From contig JARRKC010000015.1 in NCBI GenBank assembly GCA_037388505.1, forward strand, positions 45,912 through 109,911: a DNA stretch of 64,000 nucleotides, read 5' to 3'. The DNA comes from JARRKC01 sp037388505. GTDB lineage: Bacteria; Acidobacteriota; UBA6911; RPQK01; JAPXNP01. Under the pieces are notes generated by a model. The model was not told the DNA's origin. It worked only from the letters and a program-made list of their open reading frames with translations, and did no database searches. A program made the position numbers and the translations under genes. Shown here in pieces: positions 45,808-52,217 of the stretch. The number at the start of each line of letters is the position of its first letter. The stretch's first letter is position 1.

Positions 45808-46638
45808 ATGCACGATCGACCGCCGTTGCTGCCCGACCTCTGGGACGCCGAGACGAGGCCACCACTGTTCCTGATCATGGGTCCGTGCGTGATCGAGAGT
45901 GCCCAGCACTGTCTGGATCTGGCCGGGCACCTCAAGGAGGCGGCGGAGCAGTATGGGATTCCGATGGTCTTCAAGGCCTCCTTCGACAAGGCCAATCGGA
46001 CGTCGATCCGTTCCTACCGTGGTCCCGGTTTCGACCGCGGGCTCCAGATTCTCGCCGAAGTTCGTTCTACAGTCGGCTTGCCGGTGACCTCGGACATCCA
46101 CGAGGCCGGGCAAGCCAGGGAAGCGGCGATCGTTTTGGATATCCTGCAGATTCCAGCATTCCTGTGCCGTCAGACGGATCTCCTGACGGCGGCCGCAGCG
46201 ACAGGCCGTCCGGTCAACATCAAGAAGGGACAGTTTCTCGCGCCCTGGGATGTGCGCCACATTGTCGAGAAAGTGGAATCCACCGGTAATCGCAAGGTGA
46301 TTCTGACCGAACGGGGGACCTCGTTCGGGTACAACAATCTGGTGGTCGACTTCAAGGGACTACCGGTCATGAGGAACTACGGCTTTCCCGTCGTCTTCGA
46401 CGCCACACACAGCGTTCAGTTGCCGGGTGGGGCGGGCGAGCAGAGTTCCGGCCAGGCCGATCTGATTCTTCCGCTTGCACGGGCCGCGGTCGCCGTTGGT
46501 GTGGATGGGTTGTTTTTCGAGGTTCATGATCGGCCGTCGGAGGCGCTCAGCGACGGTGCGAACGCCTTGCCTCTCAGCCAGGTCCCCGATATCTTAGCCA
46601 CCTTGAAGCAGATCGATAGCCTCATCAAAGCCGGGTAG
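45808..46638 (+). CDS. kdsA: 3-deoxy-D-manno-octulosonate-8-phosphate synthase
   Basis: This 276-residue enzyme condenses arabinose-5-phosphate with PEP to Kdo-8-P, the first step to Kdo for lipid A core. Motifs are FLIMGPCVIESAQHCLDLA, FKASFDKANRTSIRSYRGPG, NIKKGQFLAPWD and FDATHSVQLPGG. The Cys in GPCVIES indicates the metal-dependent class II enzyme (the metal-independent E. coli type has Asn there). Start ATG at 45808. kdsD and kdsC follow closely. Confidence 0.96.
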   Translation: MHDRPPLLPDLWDAETRPPLFLIMGPCVIESAQHCLDLAGHLKEAAEQYGIPMVFKASFDKANRTSIRSYRGPGFDRGLQILAEVRSTVGLPVTSDIHEAGQAREAAIVLDILQIPAFLCRQTDLLTAAAATGRPVNIKKGQFLAPWDVRHIVEKVESTGNRKVILTERGTSFGYNNLVVDFKGLPVMRNYGFPVVFDATHSVQLPGGAGEQSSGQADLILPLARAAVAVGVDGLFFEVHDRPSEALSDGANALPLSQVPDILATLKQIDSLIKAG

Positions 46639-46647
46639 GTATTCCAG

Positions 46648-47613
46648 GTGTCCAGTTCTCTCGAGAAAGCTCGTTGGGTCCTTCAGGTCGAGGCCGATGC
46701 AATCGAGCGGATGATCACTCGGCTGGATGAGACCTTCGATCGTGCCGTCGAGACACTCGCCGCCTGCCGGGGACGGGTCGTCACCAGCGGGATGGGCAAG
46801 TCGGGGATCATCTGTCGCAAGATCGCGGCCACTTTCTCCAGTACAGGCACTCCGGCCCTGTTCATGCACCCCGCAGAAGCCGTACACGGGGATCTGGGGA
46901 TGCTGGCTCGGGGGGATACCGTCCTGCTGGTTTCGAACAGTGGACAGACGGACGAACTGCTGCGCCTCTTGTCGACGATCAAACGCTTGGGCCTCCCTTT
47001 GATCTCCTTCGTAGGGGATATGGAATCGAAGCTCGCGGCGCATTCCGACCTGGTTCTGGACATCGGAGTCGATCAGGAGGCTTGCGCGATGGGTCTGGCC
47101 CCGACGGCATCCACGGCCGTCGCGCTGGCTCTTGGAGACGCACTGGCGATCGCACTTTCTCAGAAGAAGGGCTTTCGTTCCGAAGAATTCGCCCGGCTTC
47201 ATCCGGGAGGAGAACTGGGCAAACATCTGGCCCTGGTTTCGGACCTGATGCACGTCGGTGAAGCGGTCCCCGTCGTCCGACAGGGCGCGATCATGCGGCA
47301 GGCGATCGCCGAGATGTCCCGCAAAGGACTGGGCGTCGTCGCCGTCAGCGATGCCGCAGGACGACTCGTCGGCGTAGTCTCGGACGGTGACCTGCGTCGG
47401 CATCTGGAACGAGATGAGACGACTTTTCTCGATCGCCGCGTGGAGGAGTGCATGACGACTTCCCCGGTGACCATCGAGTCGAAGGAGATGGCGACGAGGG
47501 CGCTCGACGTTCTCGAAAAGCACAGGATCACGTCATTGATGGTGATCGACGGATCTGGGAAAATTATCGGAATCATCCACCTGCATGATCTCTGGGGAAC
47601 GGAGTTGTTCTGA
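46648..47613 (+). CDS. kdsD: Arabinose-5-phosphate isomerase (KpsF/GutQ family)
   Basis: This 321-residue enzyme converts ribulose-5-phosphate to arabinose-5-phosphate, the sugar substrate of KdsA. An SIS domain (VTSGMGKSGIICRKIAATFS, TPALFMHPAEAVHGDLGML, GDTVLLVSNSGQTDELLR) is followed by two CBS domains (MTTSPVTIESKEMATRALDV). GTG start at 46648, 10 bases after kdsA; the ribosome site is weak. Its stop overlaps the kdsC start by one base (TGATG). Confidence 0.95.
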   Translation: MSSSLEKARWVLQVEADAIERMITRLDETFDRAVETLAACRGRVVTSGMGKSGIICRKIAATFSSTGTPALFMHPAEAVHGDLGMLARGDTVLLVSNSGQTDELLRLLSTIKRLGLPLISFVGDMESKLAAHSDLVLDIGVDQEACAMGLAPTASTAVALALGDALAIALSQKKGFRSEEFARLHPGGELGKHLALVSDLMHVGEAVPVVRQGAIMRQAIAEMSRKGLGVVAVSDAAGRLVGVVSDGDLRRHLERDETTFLDRRVEECMTTSPVTIESKEMATRALDVLEKHRITSLMVIDGSGKIIGIIHLHDLWGTELF

Positions 47614-48167
47614 TGGCATTGCCACACCAGGTCAAGGGAAACGTGCGGAAGATCCGATTACTCCTGCTCGACGTGGACGGAGTCCTAACGGACGGACGAG
47701 TGGGTTTGTTGCCCGACGGAGGGGAGATCAAGTACTTCTCGATCTACGATGGACTGGCGATTCGGCTGGCGCGACAGGCCGGGATCGAGGTCGGATTCCT
47801 CAGTGGACGGTCCAGTGGGGCTGTCGCTCAACGCGCCCGGGAACTGGGCCTCACGATCGTGGTCCAGGGAACCACCGACAAGGTCCGAGACTTCCGGGAG
47901 ATCCTGGAGAAGAGGAGACTGAAGCCCGAGGAAGTGGCCTACATCGGGGATGATCTCCCGGACATTCCCCTTCTCCAGCGAGTCGGCTTTGCCGCCGCTC
48001 CCGAGAACGCCGCAGAGCAGGTCAAACGCCACGTTCACTACGTCACCCGGGCCAGGGGCGGTGAAGGTGCGGTTCGTGAGGTCATCGATCTGCTCCTCAA
48101 GACGTCGGACAAGTGGGCCCCGATCATCGAGTCTCTGGGGGCTGGCGACCTTCCGACGGCAGAATAA
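47613..48167 (+). CDS. kdsC: Kdo-8-phosphate phosphatase (HAD family)
   Basis: This 184-residue enzyme removes phosphate from Kdo-8-P. HAD motifs are LLLLDVDGVLTDGRV (catalytic Asp20 and Asp22), then GLAIRLARQAGIEVGFLSGRSS and YIGDDLPDIPLL (Mg-binding Asp). It is the small cap-less type of KdsC. The start overlaps the kdsD stop, so the three Kdo genes form one coupled set. kdsB and waaA are not in this window. Confidence 0.95.
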   Translation: MALPHQVKGNVRKIRLLLLDVDGVLTDGRVGLLPDGGEIKYFSIYDGLAIRLARQAGIEVGFLSGRSSGAVAQRARELGLTIVVQGTTDKVRDFREILEKRRLKPEEVAYIGDDLPDIPLLQRVGFAAAPENAAEQVKRHVHYVTRARGGEGAVREVIDLLLKTSDKWAPIIESLGAGDLPTAE

Positions 48168-48715
48168 CGCTCTGAGAACAGGTTCCGGGGTTTCGGGGTT
48201 CCGGGGCGTGTTGCCGAAATCCCCTGGTTGCCGCCTCACTTGGACCACCCGGCCGTTGAGCCTTACAGATGCGATCCCACGCAAAGTCGCAGGGATCGCA
48301 AGGGTTCCAGAACAAAGAAGTCCTTTGCGCACTTGGCGCCATCTTTGCATGGAATCGAGTCGCCGAGGCTTCACACTCTTACCGGGCTTGAGACCAAGTC
48401 GGGCCTGAGATTGTTTGGGCAACACGCCCTGGGAGATCGGGGTTTCCAGTCTGGCTCCTCATGTCCACTCCTTCCATCTGGTCCACACCGTCCAGAAAAT
48501 CGGATCCGTCAGACAAGCCGGACGGGTCGGATCGGTCAGAAATGTCAGACCGGTCCGAACGAAATCGTACCAGCTCCCAGCTCCCAGCTCCCAGCTCCCA
48601 GCTCCCAGCTCCCAGCTCCCAGCTCAGATTTTTCTCTTTAGGTGCAGTACCAGCTCCCAGCTCCCAGCTCCCGTTCTCCCGTCCTCCGGTTCTCCCGTTC
48701 TCCGATCCAACCGAA
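48168..48715. other. Repeat-rich intergenic region after kdsC
   Basis: About 550 bases without a convincing gene. A CGCAAAG-type dispersed copy lies at about 48276-48360, a microsatellite of CCAGCTC at 48570-48670, and an octamer element at about 48671-48708. A CGG-TCC-rich stretch with GGATCCGTCAGAC and GTCGGATCGGTCAG fragments near 48500-48560 looks like recombined repeat pieces. Confidence 0.5.
48570..48670. repeat. 7-bp (CCAGCTC) microsatellite arrays
   Basis: Eight perfect copies of CCAGCTC at 48570-48625, then a short unique stretch, then three more at 48650-48670; both arrays are preceded by GTAC. It is a simple replication-slippage array next to the octamer element. Confidence 0.95.
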
Positions 48716-49885
48716 TCATTCTGATTCGTCGAGCGAGCGCAACAGCAATTCGACTCCCCTGGAGAACGACTCCGGCTCCGTCAGCAGGCTGATCACGCAG
48801 TAGCCGGGGGAGGCAAAATCGAAGAATGATCCGGGGTGGACCAATACGCCGTGCTCCTCGAGAAGTCGTATGCACCACTCCTCATCGCTCCGGTGCGAAG
48901 GAAACCGAAGGACGGCGCTCCAGCCGCCCCCTACTCGAAGGATCTGCGCGGAATGGCCGGCCAGGCGGTCGTTCAGTGTCTCGAGATTTCCGTGAAGCCT
49001 GCGGTTGACGCTCTTCTGGATCGTCTGACGAAGGCCCATCAGAGGTTCGAGAGCAAGTTGGCCGATCGAGTTGACGGACAGAAACGTGTCGGCGATCAGC
49101 TCGAGCCGCTCGCGTGCCGACGACCGGGTGGAGTCCGGCCCCCTCAACACAATCCAGCCCAACTTGAGCTGCGGCAGGAGAAGCATCTTGGAGAGACCAT
49201 TGAGTACGAAAGTGAGCACCGAATCATCGGCCGCCGCGTCAGCCGGCTCGGTCTCCTGGAGGCGAAAATCGGCGAACACCTCGTCGCATACCAGCGCGGC
49301 GTTCTCCCTGCGACAGATTTCCCGGATGAAATCCAACTCATGCTCGCGCATGTAGGAGCCGGTGGGGTTGTTGGGATGAACCGTCAGGATGGCGCGGGGA
49401 CGGAACTTCGCAGCCAGACGATCCAATTCCGCCAGATCACAGAACCAGTCATCGGCGTAGTGGAGCGGGTAGGCGATGATCTCGATTGATTCCAGCGCCG
49501 CCAGGAATCGAAACAGAGGATAGCTGGGAGTCGGAACCAGTACCCGGTCGCCGGGATCCGCGAGGAGTTTGAACAGGTAGCCGTAAGCCTCGCTGGTGCT
49601 CGCTGTCAAAACGATGTCGCCGGTCTCGACCTCAACCTTCCTCCCCAGGTAGAGACGCTGGACGGCTGTCCGAGCGGATTCAAGGCCCAGTGGATCCGGC
49701 CGGTAGGACATCACTTCGGGTGCCCCAAGTGCCTTCAGGATCTCGTCGGCGGGATATTCGAGAGAAACTGCAGTTGGATTCGAGACGGTAAGATCGACGA
49801 TGCGACGGCCTTGTTTGGCGAGTCGATCCAGCTTCAATGCCAGGGAGTTTGGAGTCAGATCGAAGTCGCTGCGTGCCGAGAACAT
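48716..49885 (-). CDS. PLP-dependent aminotransferase, class I/II
   Basis: This 389-residue fold-type I transaminase has the substrate and PLP motifs VLVPTPSYPLFRFLAAL, VHPNNPTGSYMREHEL, ALVCDEVFADFRL and the Schiff-base lysine region FVLNGLSKMLLLPQLKLGW. Amino-acid specificity cannot be read from the sequence; relatives are alanine- or tyrosine-like aminotransferases. Start ATG at 49885 (MFSARSDFDLTP). The last residues stop just short of the microsatellite region. Confidence 0.88.
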   Translation of the reverse strand: MFSARSDFDLTPNSLALKLDRLAKQGRRIVDLTVSNPTAVSLEYPADEILKALGAPEVMSYRPDPLGLESARTAVQRLYLGRKVEVETGDIVLTASTSEAYGYLFKLLADPGDRVLVPTPSYPLFRFLAALESIEIIAYPLHYADDWFCDLAELDRLAAKFRPRAILTVHPNNPTGSYMREHELDFIREICRRENAALVCDEVFADFRLQETEPADAAADDSVLTFVLNGLSKMLLLPQLKLGWIVLRGPDSTRSSARERLELIADTFLSVNSIGQLALEPLMGLRQTIQKSVNRRLHGNLETLNDRLAGHSAQILRVGGGWSAVLRFPSHRSDEEWCIRLLEEHGVLVHPGSFFDFASPGYCVISLLTEPESFSRGVELLLRSLDESE

Positions 49886-50064
49886 CCCGACATTCTGGTG
49901 TTCCGTGGATGCGAATTCAATCGGGGCATTTCCGAAAAGCAGGTCCCAAGGCGCGTCGACCCGGAGGGCCGGCGGCCCAAGAGTAGGGAGGGCAGCCGGG
50001 GATGATCCGAAGAGAGATCGGGAGGATCTCCACCCGATTTCTCTTCGGAAATCGACTCTCGAGA

Positions 50065-50487
50065 CTAGCCGTTGTGCTGTTGCTGGCTCTGAATCTCGAT
50101 TCTGGTCGCGAGACGGTAGGTCTCGCTCTTCTGCGATTGGCGATTCATGCCCGCTTCCTGATTCATTTCGCGCTTGAACGTGACTTTGACGCGTGTTCCG
50201 GATTGGGAAGCCAATCCCGCGATCGTCTCGTTCGCACCGACGACTTTCGTCTCGTCGTTGTACCTGAAGGTCTCGTTTTTGCCGTGAGAATTCTGGACAA
50301 CGAATGTATTGGCGTCGGTGTCGACCGAGATGAGCTTCCCGCTCAGAGTGTGTTCACCCTTCTCGCTCTTCTGCTTGCTCCAACTCTGGTTGTTTCCCTG
50401 CTGTGGGTTCGCGGCCGCGAATGTAGTAAGGCTGCTCAAAGTCAGCGCCAACGTCAAAGCACCAAGAATACCAAGCATCTTCTTCAT
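50065..50487 (-). CDS. Secreted small protein, paralog A of a pair
   Basis: This 140-residue protein has a signal peptide (MKKMLGILGALTLALTLSSL, ending near FAAANPQ) and a single domain HTLSGKLISVDTDANTFVVQ, ETFRYNDETKVVG and TIAGLASQSGTRVKVTFKRE. It resembles small OB-like periplasmic proteins (DUF5666-like) but not conclusively. A second copy lies at 50967-51341. ATG at 50487 with AGGAGA upstream; the frame reading beyond it is intergenic. Both paralogs lie downstream of a strong terminator-like region, so they are probably separate transcripts. Confidence 0.72.
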   Translation of the reverse strand: MKKMLGILGALTLALTLSSLTTFAAANPQQGNNQSWSKQKSEKGEHTLSGKLISVDTDANTFVVQNSHGKNETFRYNDETKVVGANETIAGLASQSGTRVKVTFKREMNQEAGMNRQSQKSETYRLATRIEIQSQQQHNG

Positions 50488-50682
50488 GACTTGAATCTCC
50501 TGTCTTTTGTTTTGCATTTGCGAACTGCAGAAAGATGTGGCAATAACCATTCCAGTATTTACAAACTGTTTCACTGCAACGTGATAGGTTCTCGGTGGGA
50601 TGTATTGGGTAGGCCCGAGCGTGTGATTCCGTGCCAGGATGGCCGGGTTTCGTGGAAATTCTCCCCGTTTTTCTGCGCTTGC

Positions 50683-50850
50683 CGTTCGTTGTGGCGTGGT
50701 GGTCGATTCTCCCTGTTCGATTCGGCGAGGGTTCACCACGGCGGCACGACGCCGGGACGGGTAGGACGGGGCGTTCGTTGTGGCGTGGTGGTCGATTCTC
50801 CCTGATCGATTCGGCGAGGATTCACCACGACGGCACGACGCCGGGTTGGT
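50683..50850. repeat. Tandem duplication with 89-bp period, contains CACCACGACGGCAC
   Basis: The stretch CGTTCGTTGTGGCGTGGTGG is repeated with a spacing of 89 bases (50683 and 50772), each copy ending TTCACCAC(G)GCGGCACGACG, the core of the 26-bp repeat at 2459. It lies in the 480-base gap between the two paralogs and has no gene in it. Confidence 0.8.
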
Positions 50851-50903
50851 GAGTGGTGACGCGTCCGTGCTTCGTGAAGGTCTCGCGAAGGCCTGACACG
50901 AAA

Positions 50904-50934
50904 AGACCGGAGAGCAAATGTTCGCCCTCCGGCC
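50904..50934 (-). terminator. Rho-independent terminator downstream of paralog B
   Basis: On the minus strand GGCCGGAGGGC, loop GAACATTT, GCTCTCCGGTC, then TTTT. The stem has about 11 pairs with one mismatch, 33 bases after the stop codon of the 50967-51341 gene. Confidence 0.75.
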
Positions 50935-50966
50935 TTTAGAGCGATGAGCGTTGAGAACGATCGGGA

Positions 50967-51341
50967 TTACTGCATGGTGGTCTTGTTGATCTCGATCTTC
51001 GTCGCCATCCGAGCTGAATTCTCCTCGTGGTAGGTCACCGTTACCTGAGTACCCGACTGAGATGCCAACCCTTCGACTGTTTCATCCGAGCCGGCGACCT
51101 GCGTCTGGTCATCGTAGTGGAAGGTAATCTGATTACCGCTGGCATTCTGAACCACGAAGGTCATTGCATCGGGATCCACCGACATAAGCGTTCCGCTCAG
51201 GGTCTGTTCGCGGGGCTGCGGCTGTTGGCCGTAGCCCTGTTCGCCTGGCTCCTGCGGGCTCGCCGCCGCAAAGGTTGTCACAAACCCTGCCAGAGCCAAG
51301 GCCACCATTAGAGTGATGAACGTACGGGCAATCTTCTTCAT
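50967..51341 (-). CDS. Secreted small protein, paralog B of a pair
   Basis: This 124-residue protein has a signal peptide (MKKIARTFITLMVALALAGF, ending near FAAASPQ) and the domain QTLSGTLMSVDPDAMTFVVQ, TFHYDDQTQVAGSDETVEG and GLASQSGTQVTVTYHEE. It aligns with paralog A over its whole mature length (SVD.DA.TFVVQN, GLASQSGT). The ATG at 51341 has AGGAGGT upstream. Sequence suggests an extracytoplasmic beta-barrel protein; no activity known. Confidence 0.72.
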   Translation of the reverse strand: MKKIARTFITLMVALALAGFVTTFAAASPQEPGEQGYGQQPQPREQTLSGTLMSVDPDAMTFVVQNASGNQITFHYDDQTQVAGSDETVEGLASQSGTQVTVTYHEENSARMATKIEINKTTMQ

Positions 51342-51691
51342 ATCCTAGAACCTCCTGAATCAATGCTGAAACCAAGAATGGATGCTGCAGTAAATGCTAG
51401 GCAATTCAGGGACCACTGCGTGCAGGTTCCAGCGTGTCCGAGTGTGCGATGAATCCCTCGGCTCGTGGGAACCGGAGATGGTCCGGAATTAGGGGAAAAT
51501 ATCCCCGAACAGGGTCGATTTGTCAGTTGGGACGCGGGTTTCCTGTGGTAAAATAGGATGATTGATGCGCCTGATGAGTGATCTGACCTCACGCTGGTGC
51601 ACTCGGGGCGATCCGAAAGCACGTCGGGGTCTTCTCCGCAGCGAGTCAGATTCGGCGAATTAGGAGCTTCAGCAGCAGCGTACGACGAGTA
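51342..51691. other. Intergenic region between divergent genes
   Basis: 350 bases with no gene seen. TTGGGA (51527-51532) and TAAAAT (51549-51554) at a 16-base spacing could be a plus-strand promoter for the protease gene, with a leader of about 130 bases. GGGGAAAATATCCCC (51492-51506) is a small inverted repeat. Low confidence for both. Confidence 0.35.
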
Positions 51692-52201
51692 ATGTTTTCA
51701 GGACATCCCTCCATCCGTGCTGGTCTTGTGCGGAGGGTGGCGCTACTGGTTGTGGCTTTCGCCTTGGCGGGAGTGACGGCGTGGGCAGGAGACGTCAACC
51801 CTCTGGTGGCCAACGTGCAGTCGATCCTCGGAGATCTCCGAACGAAGTTAGAAATCCCGAATTCCGTCTATGTTCGGATCGTCGACCACGATGAGGCTCT
51901 GGTCTCGGTACGGCGTTCGACCTCGGACCCGGACGGTTTCGAGCTGCGTCTCGAATCGGCATTCCTGCGAAAACTGAACAGCCATGAGCTGCGTGCAGTC
52001 ATCGCTCACGAACTGGGGCACGTTTGGATCTTCACCCATTGGCCCTACCTTCAGACGGAACGTCTGGCAAATCGTATCGCGTGCCGCGCCGTCGACCGTT
52101 CCCTTCTGCTCGAAGTCTACGGCAAAGTCAACGAGTACCGTAAGGAGCGGAACCTCGGCACGCTGCCCCTGGCCACGAGAGTCGACGCTGCCGTTCCGTG
52201 A
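51692..52201 (+). CDS. Secreted HExxH metalloprotease-like protein
   Basis: This 169-residue protein has a signal segment (about 15-32) and the zinc motif HELGHVW (His106, Glu107, His110) in RAVIAHELGHVWIFTHWP, followed by TERLANRIACRAVD where Glu123 may be the third ligand. It resembles a short M48-like peptidase domain. ATG at 51692 has only a weak ribosome site. It precedes the divergent, oppositely oriented cytochrome gene, whose 3' end is 16 bases away. Confidence 0.7.
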   Translation: MFSGHPSIRAGLVRRVALLVVAFALAGVTAWAGDVNPLVANVQSILGDLRTKLEIPNSVYVRIVDHDEALVSVRRSTSDPDGFELRLESAFLRKLNSHELRAVIAHELGHVWIFTHWPYLQTERLANRIACRAVDRSLLLEVYGKVNEYRKERNLGTLPLATRVDAAVP

Positions 52202-52217
52202 AAGCGTGCCGCGTTTC

